Shown here: positions 17,062 through 26,871 of the stretch, in pieces
How the letters are laid out: every line of letters begins with the position of its first letter
How positions within the stretch are numbered: position 1 is the stretch's first letter
Assembly: GCA_019638255.1 (NCBI GenBank)
Contig: JAHBUD010000001.1
Span: 2,356,001 to 2,420,000 of the forward strand
Length of the DNA stretch: 64,000 nt
Source: Cyclobacteriaceae bacterium
GTDB taxonomy: Bacteria > Bacteroidota > Bacteroidia > Cytophagales > Cyclobacteriaceae
Direction: 5' to 3'
Position numbers and translations under genes: made by a program
Notes under the pieces: generated by a model
Told to the model about the DNA's origin: nothing
The model's input: the letters and a program-made list of their open reading frames with translations, nothing else
Database searches by the model: none

Positions 17062-19089
17062 ATGAGTAAGCGTTGGTTGTTAATTGTATTGGTGTTGGCA
17101 GGAAGCCACGGACTGGTATTTGGTTCAACGGATTCAGTTTTTCAAATAAAACCTGTCTTCGGAAAGCAAGCCAATTTGGTAGTCTCAATTCTCGAGAAGA
17201 GCCATTATCGCAGATTGCCTTTTAATGATTCTTTATCCTCAGTGGTATTGGATAGTTACATCTCCAGCCTGGATAACAGTAAATTATACTTCTTAAAGTC
17301 CGACATCCAATCCTTTGAAAAATACAGAAAGCAGCTTGACGATTTAACGCGTGCAGAACGTGTTGATCCGGCTTTCGATATCTACAAGGTTTTTCAAAAG
17401 CGTTTTGATGAGCGAATGGATTATGTGTTAAAAAACCTTGTTGGTAAAGCTTTTGATTTTACAATAGACGAGTATTATGAGACCAATCGGGATGACGAAC
17501 CATGGCCTGCCGATGAGAAGGAAATGAATGAGGTATGGACTCAGATTATTAAGAATCAAGCCTTAAGCCTAAAGCTCGCTGGAAAGAATCAGGAAGAAAT
17601 TACTGAGGCGCTTACAACACGGTATGAGCGGTTCATTAAATCAATGAAGCAAACAACAGCTGATGATATTTTTGGCAGTTACTTAAATGCCATAGCTGAA
17701 GCGTACGATCCACACACAAATTATTTTTCTCCCCGTACAGCGGATGTGTTTAAACAAAACATGGCTCAATCGTTTGAAGGAATCGGGGCTCGCTTACAGG
17801 CTGAGAGCGACTATACCAAGATAGTTGAAATTTTACCCGGAGGGCCTGCCGAGAAGAGTAAATTGATTCATGCTAACGACAGAATTGTTGGTGTAGCCCA
17901 AGGAGACGGGGAAATGGTTGATGTAATTGGCTGGCGACTTGATGAGGTTGTAAAGCTCATTAAAGGCCCTAAAGGAACCCGCGTTCGTTTAAGCATACTC
18001 CCCGCGGAGACTGGTGTAACCGGACCTCCGGTAGTGATTTCATTGATCAGGGATAAGATTAAATTGGAAGACCTTACGGCAAAGAAAAAAGTTGTTGAAT
18101 ACACCCGCGATGGCAAGAGCATGAAACTGGGTGTTATAACCTTGCCCAGTTTTTATATGGATTGGGAAGCTTATCAAAAAGGTGACCAGGACTACAACAG
18201 TACTTCGAGTGATGTTAAGAAGCATTTAAAGGCTATGCAGACTGAGGGTATTGATGGATTGGTGCTTGACTTGCGTAATAATGGTGGGGGTTCGTTAAAG
18301 GAGGCAATAGACCTTACCGGGTTATTCATCAAAAACGGGCCAGTGGTTCAGGTAAAAAATTCAGCGAAGCGTACTGAAGTACTCAGCGATGATGACCAGT
18401 CAATAGTCTATTCAGGGCCCCTTGTCGTATTAATCAATCGTTTTAGCGCCTCTGCATCCGAAATTTTTGCAGGAGCCATTCAGGATTATAATCGTGGTAT
18501 TGTAGTGGGTGAATCTTCCTATGGAAAGGGCACAGTTCAAACCATGGTTGAGTTGGACCGCTATATCCAGGATAAGGATCAGGCTGGTTCACTTAAACTA
18601 ACCATTCAGAAGTTTTATCGCGTTACTGGAAGCAGCACGCAACATAAAGGTGTAATTCCCGATATTCAGTTACCTACTGCCCTCGATCCGGAGCAATTTG
18701 GTGAAAGCGCCAGCCCGGGAGCCTTGCCATGGGATGAGATCAGAAGTACACTTTATCAGAAGACCCCTTACGTCAATAGTAAAGTACTTGCTCAGTTGAA
18801 TAAGTCTTATCAGGAAAGATTAAAGAGTGATCCATTTCTAAGTGATTTTGTAAGCCAAACTCAAGAGGTTCGTAAAAATTTTAACCAGACTAAGGTTTCT
18901 CTGAACGAAGAAATCAGGCGCAAGGAAATGGATGAGGCAGAACGAAAAGTTAGTACCACTCGCCAACCCGGTAATATTCAGTTGGATAAGGAAGGTAAGC
19001 CGGTATCCAATGTTCTGGAAACGAAAGATGAGTATCTGCGGGAAGGGTTGCTCGTTTTGTCTGATCTGATTACCACAAAGATTGGTTAA
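17062..19089 (+). CDS. prc: Carboxy-terminal processing (tail-specific) protease
   Basis: About 675 residues from the ATG at 17062, chosen because it opens a good signal peptide (MSKRWLLIVLVLAGSHGLVFG). Order: N-terminal helical domain, PDZ (about 230-315, with GARLQAESDYTKIVEILPGG), S41 protease core (DGLVLDLRNNGGGSLKEAI), then FSASASE with probable nucleophile Ser464, and the general-base Lys489 in YGKGT. The Ser-Lys spacing of 25 matches E. coli Tsp. A DUF3340-like C-terminal region (TRQPGNIQLDKEGKP) follows. Tsp degrades periplasmic proteins by their C-termini and trims lipoproteins and cell-wall enzymes. A strong terminator follows. Confidence 0.93.
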   Translation: MSKRWLLIVLVLAGSHGLVFGSTDSVFQIKPVFGKQANLVVSILEKSHYRRLPFNDSLSSVVLDSYISSLDNSKLYFLKSDIQSFEKYRKQLDDLTRAERVDPAFDIYKVFQKRFDERMDYVLKNLVGKAFDFTIDEYYETNRDDEPWPADEKEMNEVWTQIIKNQALSLKLAGKNQEEITEALTTRYERFIKSMKQTTADDIFGSYLNAIAEAYDPHTNYFSPRTADVFKQNMAQSFEGIGARLQAESDYTKIVEILPGGPAEKSKLIHANDRIVGVAQGDGEMVDVIGWRLDEVVKLIKGPKGTRVRLSILPAETGVTGPPVVISLIRDKIKLEDLTAKKKVVEYTRDGKSMKLGVITLPSFYMDWEAYQKGDQDYNSTSSDVKKHLKAMQTEGIDGLVLDLRNNGGGSLKEAIDLTGLFIKNGPVVQVKNSAKRTEVLSDDDQSIVYSGPLVVLINRFSASASEIFAGAIQDYNRGIVVGESSYGKGTVQTMVELDRYIQDKDQAGSLKLTIQKFYRVTGSSTQHKGVIPDIQLPTALDPEQFGESASPGALPWDEIRSTLYQKTPYVNSKVLAQLNKSYQERLKSDPFLSDFVSQTQEVRKNFNQTKVSLNEEIRRKEMDEAERKVSTTRQPGNIQLDKEGKPVSNVLETKDEYLREGLLVLSDLITTKIG

Positions 19090-19121
19090 AAAATTAGGGG
19101 CTAATGCCCCTAATTTTTTTC
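19088..19121. terminator. Bidirectional terminator between prc and the VPS10 gene
   Basis: AAATTAGGGGC (19091-19101) pairs with GCCCCTAATTT (19106-19116) around a TAAT loop, flanked by A and T runs on both sides. It can serve the two convergent genes. Confidence 0.88.
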
Positions 19122-19136
19122 CGATGATCATCTGCT

Positions 19137-22100
19137 TCATGGTAATTTTACGAATTCCTCAAATGGTTTGAGGGCTATGGGTTCTAGTCCATTTTTAGTT
19201 AAAAGGTTATCCATGTTTTTGGCATGCTTGGTTTTAAGTGCTGAGAATGAACTTTTAGCTTTGGTAAATCGCTCTTCAATGGCTTTCAAGTTTTCCAATT
19301 CAGCTGCTGATGGCCCAAAAAATGAACCCGCCACGTTTCCGTAAAGCTCGCTAAGGTCTTCGCGAAGTTGCGGATTGCCCGCAGCAACATAATTATCACC
19401 GGTAGTGATAACTAACGTCTCTTTAAGCTTAAGCAGTCCGGTTTCGAAAGCTGCATTGCTTTTAGCTGCTGCGGGATTTTTAGCCTTTAATTTTTCGGAT
19501 GCGCCGAGCAATTCATCGATTTCGTAAACCATGTATGCCAGATCTTCCGTCATGTTGAAGAGCTTCCACGTTGTTTTTTGCTGGAGCTCACGATCGGCTT
19601 TTGAAACAGGAGAGGAGGCAGCGTATTGAATGGTTAAATCCGTTGTAAAAGTGTCCTTTCCCTTTACCAACACCACCTTATAATTTCCTTCTGGAGCACG
19701 GGGCGCAGTAAAGCCTCCGAACACAAATGTTTTACCGGATGCAGTTTTAGGCGCTTTCATAGTGTAGTTCCATTCGATGATATTAATGCCTTTTGATTTA
19801 CCAGCATTCAATTCACTGATGACTTTTCCATCCACATCATGTATTTCAAGCGACATCTTTCCAATGGTATGGCGTTTCTTCAGGTAGTACACAATTTTGG
19901 CTGCCTGGCTTGCGTTGGCACCTACAAACTGTGTTTCAGACGCTGTACCTCCAAAACCGTTTGATTCAGGAATAATGGATGGCTTGCGGCTAAAGAAGTG
20001 AATTTCCTTGTCTAGTATTTGTGGATTTAATTCACGCAACGGACTAATGTCATCAATGATAATCACGCCTCTTCCATGTGTTCCTAAAACCAGGTCATTG
20101 GTTTTTTTATGGAGATCGATAAAATGCACAGAAACAGCCGGGACATTGTTGGTGAATTTCATCCAGGATTGACCACCATCCAACGTAATGTATAGTCCCA
20201 GTTCTGTACCCAGAAACAATAAATTCTCGTTTTCATAGTCTTCCTGAATGTTTCTTACAAATGAAATAACATCAGGGCTGATGATGGATTTCCAGGTTGT
20301 TCCGTAATCTGTTGTTTTGTACGCATAGGGTTTCATATCACCTTGTTGGTAGCCTGTAAACACAGCATATGCATTTCCCTTACCGAATACACTGGCTTCA
20401 ATATGCCAGCACGAAGTGTTCTTGGGTAATCCCGGGATATTTGGTGCTACGTTCTTCCAGGTTCTACCGCCATCACGGGTAACTTGAACGTTACCATCAT
20501 CCGTACCGGCCCAAATTACATTTTCGTCAAGGGGTGACTCGGTTATCGTAAAGACAGTACAGTGGTTTTCGGCACCTGAATTATCCTTTGAAAGCCCTCC
20601 AGAGTCGCCAGCGCTGATTTTGCCCTTATCGTTGGTTGTCAGATCAGGCGATATCTTAACCCAGGTATCTCCCATATCTTCCGAGCGGTGAACAAACTGG
20701 CTGCCCATGTAGAACCGATCGGGCTGATGCACACTAATTGCCATGGGGGAGTTCCAGTTGAAGCGAAGTTTTGGATCGCCCGGTGCAGCCAGTGGCTGTA
20801 TTGTTTTATAAAGATTACGGGCTGGGTCGTACCGCCATACATTCTGAGCTCCTTGCATTTCTGAATAGATGATTTTTTTTGTCGGGTGCCGTAATACCCG
20901 GTAACCATCACCAAGGCCAACAACATTCCAGTCGCGGGCTTCAACCCCTCCGGGTGATGAAGAAGGACCGTACCACGATCCGTTATCCTGCAGGCCGCCA
21001 TAGACGTTATAGGGCTCTTCATCATCCACACTGATCTGATAAAATTGTGACACAGGAAGGTTCTCCACGATCTCCATCGTACTACCACCATCCCATGAGC
21101 GGTAAACACCTCCATCTGTTCCAACATACATGCGGTCGGAATTATTGATATCAAAAATTATATCATGAATGTCGGCATGCATGGAGCCAAGGTTTTTAAA
21201 AGTTTTACCTCCATCCCTGGAAATTGAGCCATATAATCCTCCTTTTACTACTACATCAGGATTTCGTGGATCCACAGTTATACGCGAAAAGTAAAAGGGC
21301 CTTACAACCAGCCCGAAATCGCCATTGATGTGTCTCCAGGTTGCCCCGCCATCATCACTTCGATAAAGTCCTTTGTCTTTATCCTGCTCGGTTTCAAGTA
21401 CTGCATACACAATATTTGTATTAGAAGGCGCGAGGCCAATGGCAATACGGCCAAGTTTGCCTTTGGGGAAACCATTGTGAATCTTGTCCCAGGTTTTCCC
21501 TGCATCTTTGCTTTTATATAAGGCACTGTTAAGTCCGCCTGAGTTAAATGACCATGGGGTTCTTCTGAATTCCCAGAACGAAGCATAGATTATGCTTGGG
21601 TTTGTCGGATCGAGAGCCAGATCGCTGCAACCTGTAGTGGCGTTAACAAATAGGACTTTTTCCCAGGTAGTGCCTCCGTCAGTTGTTTTATAAAGTCCTC
21701 GATCGTTTCCATCGCTCCAAAGTGCACCCAGTACAGCAACATAGACTTCGTTTGAATTTTTAGGATTTACCTGAATACCGGCAATGCGTTCTGATTTTTC
21801 AAAACCAACATGTTTCCATGTACTTCCACCATCTGTTGATTTGTACAAGCCATCACCGATGGAAACGCTATTACGTGTCCACGTTTCGCCAGTTCCTACC
21901 CAAATGGTTTCTGGTTGCGAAGGGTCAATCGCCACGGCACCAATGGACTGACAGTAGTCATCGAAAATGGAATTAAGGGTTGCACCACCATTGCTGCTTT
22001 TCCAAACGCCACCTCCTGCGGTGCCCACATAAATTACGCGGTTATTGGTTGGATGAGGCTCAAGATCAGTTATTCGGCCACTCATAATGGCAGGGCCGAT

Positions 22101-22229
22101 ATGTCGTGCCTTTAAATCACCAAATAACTCCTTACCGCGGGTAACGGCATCTTGTGCATTAAGTTGGATCGTTCCTGTTACGAGCAGGAAGATCATCAGA
22201 TAGTAACCTGAATTGATAAATTTTTTCAT
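19137..22229 (-). CDS. Exported VPS10/BNR-repeat beta-propeller protein
   Basis: About 1030 residues from the ATG at 22227-22229, which starts a signal peptide (MKKFINSGYYLMIFLLVTGT, cut near LNAQ). The body is a sortilin/VPS10-like propeller with many Asp-box (BNR) repeats of the type S.DGG.TW: SSNGGATLNS, STDGGSTWKHV, TTDGGTTWEKV and others through about residue 760. A beta-sandwich region and a C-terminal helical segment (about 900-1020) follow. No T9SS sorting domain is visible at the C-terminus, so it is periplasmic or otherwise exported. Family members are often annotated as glycosyl hydrolase or sortilin-like, but no catalytic residues can be assigned. Function unknown. Confidence 0.85.
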   Translation of the reverse strand: MKKFINSGYYLMIFLLVTGTIQLNAQDAVTRGKELFGDLKARHIGPAIMSGRITDLEPHPTNNRVIYVGTAGGGVWKSSNGGATLNSIFDDYCQSIGAVAIDPSQPETIWVGTGETWTRNSVSIGDGLYKSTDGGSTWKHVGFEKSERIAGIQVNPKNSNEVYVAVLGALWSDGNDRGLYKTTDGGTTWEKVLFVNATTGCSDLALDPTNPSIIYASFWEFRRTPWSFNSGGLNSALYKSKDAGKTWDKIHNGFPKGKLGRIAIGLAPSNTNIVYAVLETEQDKDKGLYRSDDGGATWRHINGDFGLVVRPFYFSRITVDPRNPDVVVKGGLYGSISRDGGKTFKNLGSMHADIHDIIFDINNSDRMYVGTDGGVYRSWDGGSTMEIVENLPVSQFYQISVDDEEPYNVYGGLQDNGSWYGPSSSPGGVEARDWNVVGLGDGYRVLRHPTKKIIYSEMQGAQNVWRYDPARNLYKTIQPLAAPGDPKLRFNWNSPMAISVHQPDRFYMGSQFVHRSEDMGDTWVKISPDLTTNDKGKISAGDSGGLSKDNSGAENHCTVFTITESPLDENVIWAGTDDGNVQVTRDGGRTWKNVAPNIPGLPKNTSCWHIEASVFGKGNAYAVFTGYQQGDMKPYAYKTTDYGTTWKSIISPDVISFVRNIQEDYENENLLFLGTELGLYITLDGGQSWMKFTNNVPAVSVHFIDLHKKTNDLVLGTHGRGVIIIDDISPLRELNPQILDKEIHFFSRKPSIIPESNGFGGTASETQFVGANASQAAKIVYYLKKRHTIGKMSLEIHDVDGKVISELNAGKSKGINIIEWNYTMKAPKTASGKTFVFGGFTAPRAPEGNYKVVLVKGKDTFTTDLTIQYAASSPVSKADRELQQKTTWKLFNMTEDLAYMVYEIDELLGASEKLKAKNPAAAKSNAAFETGLLKLKETLVITTGDNYVAAGNPQLREDLSELYGNVAGSFFGPSAAELENLKAIEERFTKAKSSFSALKTKHAKNMDNLLTKNGLEPIALKPFEEFVKLP

Positions 22230-22261
22230 TTGGTTTATGGATAGTGTTGAAGTTATGAACG

Positions 22262-22292
22262 AAAAAAAATGGCTATGCAGTTGCATAGCCAT
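22262..22292 (-). terminator. Terminator after the LolA-like gene
   Basis: ATGGCTATGCA (22269-22279) pairs with TGCATAGCCAT (22282-22292), a perfect 11-bp stem. On the minus strand it is followed by eight T. It separates the LolA-like gene from the VPS10 gene downstream. Confidence 0.9.
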
Positions 22293-22311
22293 AGTTTTCT
22301 ATTTAATGAAT

Positions 22312-23073
22312 TTAATTGCCTTCTGGAAACTTAAATGCCTTATCATCAACCGCTGGGTTAAGTTCTATTTTAGAAATAACCAAGGGTTGACTTGGGGAAC
22401 CTTTCACACCTTGTGTCATGGAAAAAGGAAATAATAACCCATCCACTTCCTGGTAATCACTCATTGTGCTTTGGGAAATCATACCTTTCATTTGGCCACT
22501 TTTAATTTCTTGTTCAACCAAAATAGCTACATAGTTATCGGCATCGATATAATAGAATGATATGTTCTCTTCTTTGTTTCCATCCACTGTAATAGGCTTA
22601 CGGGTAAGCTTAATCTTAAAAGCTTCTGAACCCTCAACTGTTTCCTTGCCCACTAGTTCAACCTTATAGCCCTTATCTTTATAGTTTAAAAATGGGTCAG
22701 GAAAGGCGCCAATGTTGGCTTTGAAATTTTCTGTTGCTTCAGCATCACTTTTTTCCGGCTTCATGGTCATAAAGTTAGTTGACCACAATGTTGCGCCATC
22801 ATAAACATTTTGCCATCCGGTCATGCCCTGTACTGAAAAGGAAACATATTGCCTTCCATCCGCCAGGTTAACGATCTCCAATGGAATTTCCATACCGCTT
22901 TGGCTTAGTTTAGCGGTCATTTTAATGCCTTTTAGTTTCTGTAGCTTATCCTTGCCCCCCATAGCCTCAAAATATTTATCGAGCACCTGGTCTACAGATT
23001 GTGCCTGCGCAAAAATTATTGTAAAAAAGATTAAGGGTGTGAAAAGTAATTTGTGTTTCATAGGGTATTTCAT
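22312..23073 (-). CDS. Exported LolA-like-fold protein
   Basis: A 253-residue protein with a signal peptide (MKHKLLFTPLIFFTIIFAQA, using the second Met; the ATG at 23059-23061 is an equally good start). The opening DQVLDKYFEAMGGKDKLQKL is the hallmark of the Bacteroidota 'outer membrane lipoprotein-sorting protein' (LolA-like/LppX-like fold) group. It continues with beta-rich sequence such as TKLSQSGM-like strands and a C-terminal 'DDKAFKFPEGN', typical of the family end. Members are thought to carry lipid in the periplasm, but this subgroup is not characterised. It precedes the VPS10 gene on the same strand but is separated from it by a strong terminator. Confidence 0.78.
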   Translation of the reverse strand: MKYPMKHKLLFTPLIFFTIIFAQAQSVDQVLDKYFEAMGGKDKLQKLKGIKMTAKLSQSGMEIPLEIVNLADGRQYVSFSVQGMTGWQNVYDGATLWSTNFMTMKPEKSDAEATENFKANIGAFPDPFLNYKDKGYKVELVGKETVEGSEAFKIKLTRKPITVDGNKEENISFYYIDADNYVAILVEQEIKSGQMKGMISQSTMSDYQEVDGLLFPFSMTQGVKGSPSQPLVISKIELNPAVDDKAFKFPEGN

Positions 23074-23237
23074 TTTTTTGGTGAATTAGTCGTGTTTAAC
23101 TGTGTTCGATTACACAAGAGACCAATTTTAAGAGTTTTCTTTAATCGGTACAATACGACCTTATCTATAACCACAAAATTCTGCGATTTAATAGTTATTT
23201 TTAGCCGAACGGACGGTTAGTCCGGTACAATAAATGT

Positions 23238-26200
23238 ATGAGTGAGGAGCTTCTAAAAGCTGTAATTCAACTTTTTGCCATTGTAGCCCGCGAGCGGATT
23301 ACTGATGATGAGCGCAACAACATCAAGGAATTCCTGGGACTTCACCTCAACCGCGATGCTATTAAATACTACCTCAATCTGTTCGATGAGTTTTGTAAAA
23401 ATCACAAAGTAGAATCCGAACAGGATTTAAGTGCGCTGGATGATGATACCGTTCAGTTTGTAGATGATTGGGCCAAGATCATGCAGATCAGCAAACAGGT
23501 TAACCAGGCCCTTACTATGCAGCAAAAGCTGGTACTGATTATCAAAATCATTGAGCTTATTTATGCAGATGGCGATATCTCTGAGCGCCAGGAAAACCTG
23601 ATTTATTATATCGGGCAGGCATTAAAAGTACCCCGACAGGATATTAACGAACTGAAGAACTTTGTAGCTGGTCAGGACATTGATGAATTGGCTTCACAGA
23701 ATATTTTGATTATTGACGAAGGGTATGATGATGTTTCATATCCGGGGCCGCGCATAACAGAGAAGAACCTCACCGGCCTGATTGCCATACTGAAGCTTTC
23801 TGATTCTTACTTCATCAAATACCTCGGCATTTCTGTTGTTTATTTGAACAGCATATTGTTGAAGAGCCGCAAAATTGATGTGTTCCCCACAGGCAGTACA
23901 ATACGGGGTGATAAGATCGATCCGATTTATTACAGTGATATTATCGGCAAGTTTCTGATTCGCGAGAACCAGCAGCGCCTCACCTTCACATGCGATCACA
24001 TCTTTTATCATTTTAAATCCGGTAAGGCCGGGTTGCAGAATATTAACCTGGCCGAACAAGGGGGTAAGCTGATTGGAATAATGGGGGCGAGTGGCTCAGG
24101 TAAGTCAACGTTGATTAATGTATTGAATGGTTCTGAAAAACCATCAAGCGGTAGGGTGCGGGTTAACGGTATTGACATTCATGAGCACCCAGAAAAAGTA
24201 CAAGGTGTTATCGGCTACATTCCTCAGGATGACCTGCTGATGGAGGACCTCACCGTTTTTGAGAACCTGTACTATGCCGCCAGGCTGTGCTTCGGTGAAA
24301 CACCCCGTGAGGCATGTGCCGAGAAAGTTGAAAAACTACTGGCACAATTGGGATTAAGTGAAATACGAAATTTGAAAGTGGGCTCACCACTTCAAAAAAC
24401 AATCAGTGGAGGACAACGAAAACGCTTGAATATTGGGTTGGAATTATTGCGCGAGCCAACCATACTCTATGTTGATGAGCCCACTTCGGGGTTATCCTCC
24501 CGCGACAGCGAGAATATTATGGACCTTTTAAAAGAATTGTCGCTACGTGGAAAAATGGTTTTTGTGGTGATCCATCAGCCTTCATCCGACATCTTTAAAA
24601 TGTTCGATACACTGTTGATCTTGGATGTAGGCGGCTTTCAGATTTATTATGGTAATCCGGTGGAAGCTGTTTTGTACTTCCGTGAAATAATAAATGCAGC
24701 CAATAAAAGTCAGGGAGCTTGCCCAGAGTGTGGTAATATTAATCCTGAGCAGGTATTTAATATTATTGAGACCAAGGTGGTGAACGAGTACGGCAGGCTA
24801 ACGCATACGCGTAAAATATCAGCCGGCCAGTGGTATCAGTATTTCAAGCAGAAACTTAAAATTCCAAAAGTTGAGCATGTAAAGGATCCGTTGCCGGTTA
24901 CGCAACGCATTGCGAACCGCTTACACCAACTCAAGATTTTTGCCATTCGCGATACGCTGTCTAAACTGGCGAATAAACAATACCTGTATATCAATTTGCT
25001 GGAGGCTCCGGTGCTGGCGTTTTTTATCAGCTTCATGGTGAAGTACTACAACGTGATTTCACGCGAGAGTGGTTCGTATACATTTTACGAGAATCAGAAT
25101 ATACCGGTATTTTTCTTTATGAGTGTGGTGGTTGCGCTTTTCTTTGGCTTGACCGTTAGTGCCGAAGAAATATTTAAAGATCGAAAAATTCTTAAGCGCG
25201 AACAGTTTCTGCACCTTAGCCGCACCAGCTATTTGTTTTCAAAAATCATCGTGTTGTTTTCCATTTCAGCACTGCAAACATTTTTGTTTATCGTAGTGGG
25301 GCATTTTATTCTGGAGATACCGTTTACTGAGTTTCGTTACTGGCTTATACTCTTCACGGTATCCTGTTTTGCCAACGTGCTGGGTTTGAACATTTCAGCA
25401 TCATTCAATAGTGCTGTTACCATTTACATTCTTATTCCGCTATTGATTATTCCTCAGTTGTTGCTGAGTGGTGTGGTTATTGAGTTTGATAAATTCAATC
25501 CTCAAGTCACCAGACCCATAGGTGTACCGTTGATGGGTAATATTATGGCTTCCCGATGGGCGTTTGAAGCTTACATGGTAACGCAATACAAGGATAACCC
25601 CTTCGAGAGGCAATTTTACGAATACGATAAGGTAATTTCTGAAGCGGAATACAAGCGCGTGTTCCTTGTGCCTGAGTTGGAGTCCAGGTTGTCATATTGT
25701 ATTAACAATCGAAGTCAATGGCGAAACCCGAATCACCAGGGTATTAAAAATGCCTTTACGGTTTTGCGCAATGAGATCGCCAATGAACTTTTACTTATTG
25801 GCGGAAGTAGCTTTGATGATTTAGATAAACTTGTTGTTGGTCGATTTGACTCTACGGTTTACCTGAATACTCAGAAGTTTTTGTCCGTTGTCCGTAATGT
25901 TTACTTACTCCGACAGAATAAGACCATGAAAGACCTGGAATCACTCAAGGAGTCTTTGACCGACACACCTCAAAGGCTTGCCAGTTTTGAGCGATTGAGA
26001 AATAAGTATCAGAATAAGTCGGTAGCTGATGCAGTGAAGAATATTAATACTATGCACCGGATAGTTGAATACGATGGCCGACTCATTCAAAAGCTTTATC
26101 CGATATACATGGATGAACACAAACCCCGCCATTCGTTTGATTTCTCGGCCAACTTATACCAGCCGACCAAACATTTCATGGGCTCCTCCATAGATACGCT

Positions 26201-26327
26201 ATATTTTAACTTGGCGGTTATTTGGAGCATGACTATCGTCTTTTACATTATACTGTATTTTGATGGGCTAAGAAAGGTTATTCAACTCATCGAAAACAGG
26301 AAGTATCGTAAGGTTGATAAGTCATAA
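23238..26327 (+). CDS. TerB-like / ABCG-type ATPase-permease fusion transporter
   Basis: A 1029-residue single-chain half transporter. Residues about 1-165 are helical and TerB-like (IIKIIELIYADGDISERQEN). About 245-470 form the ABC ATPase: Walker A GASGSGKST (282-290), signature SGGQRKRLNIG, Walker B ILYVDEPTSGLSSRD and H-loop VIHQPS, all in the White/ABCG style. A CPEC pair at 495-498 is unusual and might bind metal. The ABC2 membrane domain has about five helices between 580 and 755, then a long soluble insertion (about 765-985) and a last TM near 1000. The substrate is unknown. It appears monocistronic and no partner permease is needed beyond dimerisation. Confidence 0.88.
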   Translation: MSEELLKAVIQLFAIVARERITDDERNNIKEFLGLHLNRDAIKYYLNLFDEFCKNHKVESEQDLSALDDDTVQFVDDWAKIMQISKQVNQALTMQQKLVLIIKIIELIYADGDISERQENLIYYIGQALKVPRQDINELKNFVAGQDIDELASQNILIIDEGYDDVSYPGPRITEKNLTGLIAILKLSDSYFIKYLGISVVYLNSILLKSRKIDVFPTGSTIRGDKIDPIYYSDIIGKFLIRENQQRLTFTCDHIFYHFKSGKAGLQNINLAEQGGKLIGIMGASGSGKSTLINVLNGSEKPSSGRVRVNGIDIHEHPEKVQGVIGYIPQDDLLMEDLTVFENLYYAARLCFGETPREACAEKVEKLLAQLGLSEIRNLKVGSPLQKTISGGQRKRLNIGLELLREPTILYVDEPTSGLSSRDSENIMDLLKELSLRGKMVFVVIHQPSSDIFKMFDTLLILDVGGFQIYYGNPVEAVLYFREIINAANKSQGACPECGNINPEQVFNIIETKVVNEYGRLTHTRKISAGQWYQYFKQKLKIPKVEHVKDPLPVTQRIANRLHQLKIFAIRDTLSKLANKQYLYINLLEAPVLAFFISFMVKYYNVISRESGSYTFYENQNIPVFFFMSVVVALFFGLTVSAEEIFKDRKILKREQFLHLSRTSYLFSKIIVLFSISALQTFLFIVVGHFILEIPFTEFRYWLILFTVSCFANVLGLNISASFNSAVTIYILIPLLIIPQLLLSGVVIEFDKFNPQVTRPIGVPLMGNIMASRWAFEAYMVTQYKDNPFERQFYEYDKVISEAEYKRVFLVPELESRLSYCINNRSQWRNPNHQGIKNAFTVLRNEIANELLLIGGSSFDDLDKLVVGRFDSTVYLNTQKFLSVVRNVYLLRQNKTMKDLESLKESLTDTPQRLASFERLRNKYQNKSVADAVKNINTMHRIVEYDGRLIQKLYPIYMDEHKPRHSFDFSANLYQPTKHFMGSSIDTLYFNLAVIWSMTIVFYIILYFDGLRKVIQLIENRKYRKVDKS

Positions 26328-26332
26328 TTATT

Positions 26333-26340
26333 TATTTTTG
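26333..26340 (+). promoter_or_regulatory. -7 box upstream of the His-tailed lipoprotein gene
   Basis: TATTTTTG matches TAnnTTTG, 22 nt before the ATG at 26363. The box begins 5 nt after the stop of the transporter gene, so the lipoprotein gene probably has its own promoter. Confidence 0.5.
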
Positions 26341-26362
26341 CGCGCATTAAAACTAACGACAT

Positions 26363-26803
26363 ATGAAAAAAGAGATGTTCAGGTATTTATTTCTTCTTGT
26401 TTTTGTTGCTGTTATTTCCTGTACAGCAAAGAAAGAAACCGAAACTGCAGTAGCTGATGAAGAGTGGCCTTTGATGGATGAGTTTCACATGGTGATGGCA
26501 GAGAGCTTTCACCCATTTAAGGATTCAACCAATATTGCCCCTGCAATAGCAAATGCAGCTGAAATGGCGGCCTTAGCCGAAAAATGGAGCAATGCTGAGT
26601 TGCCTTCAAAAGTGAATAGCGATGAGGTTAAAGCAGACTTGCAAACGCTGAAAGTTGAGACAGCTGCTTTTGCTGAGTTGGTTAACGGAGGCGATGAAGC
26701 AGAAATTGGTGCAGCGTTGAAGGACTTGCACGACTTGTTTCACAAGCTTCAGGATGCATGGTACCAAGGCGGACATGGCGACCATCACGATCACAAGCAT
26801 TAA
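26363..26803 (+). CDS. Lipoprotein with His-rich C-terminal tail
   Basis: A 146-residue protein with a lipoprotein signal (MKKEMFRYLFLLVFVAVISC, Cys20). The mature part is helical, with a motif-like start (EWPLMDEFHMVMAESFHPFK), regularly placed His, Ala-rich helices, LHDLFHKLQDAW and a metal-binding-like tail (GGHGDHHDHKH). The helical hairpin with scattered His looks like small four-helix periplasmic proteins that bind metals or cytochrome-like ligands, but no CxxCH is present, so it is not a cytochrome. Function unknown; metal binding is inferred from composition only. A terminator follows. Confidence 0.75.
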   Translation: MKKEMFRYLFLLVFVAVISCTAKKETETAVADEEWPLMDEFHMVMAESFHPFKDSTNIAPAIANAAEMAALAEKWSNAELPSKVNSDEVKADLQTLKVETAAFAELVNGGDEAEIGAALKDLHDLFHKLQDAWYQGGHGDHHDHKH

Positions 26804-26821
26804 GAAAATTAAAATTACCTC

Positions 26822-26860
26822 AAGGCATCATCGACTAATACCCGATGATGCCTTCTTATT
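26822..26860 (+). terminator. Terminator after the His-tailed lipoprotein
   Basis: AAGGCATCATCG (26822-26833) pairs perfectly with CGATGATGCCTT (26843-26854), with a 9-nt loop, then CTTATTTG. The T run is weak but the stem is strong. Confidence 0.75.
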
Positions 26861-26871
26861 TGTAAACCACT

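Noticed and set aside
20639..21154. A 171-codon frame inside the VPS10/BNR gene
   Set aside because: It lies on the same strand in another frame within conserved Asp-box repeats, a side effect of repeat composition.
23210..23224. CGGAC...GTCCG palindrome just upstream of the TerB-ABCG gene
   Set aside because: Only 5 bp per arm with no T run and no second copy; it may be chance.
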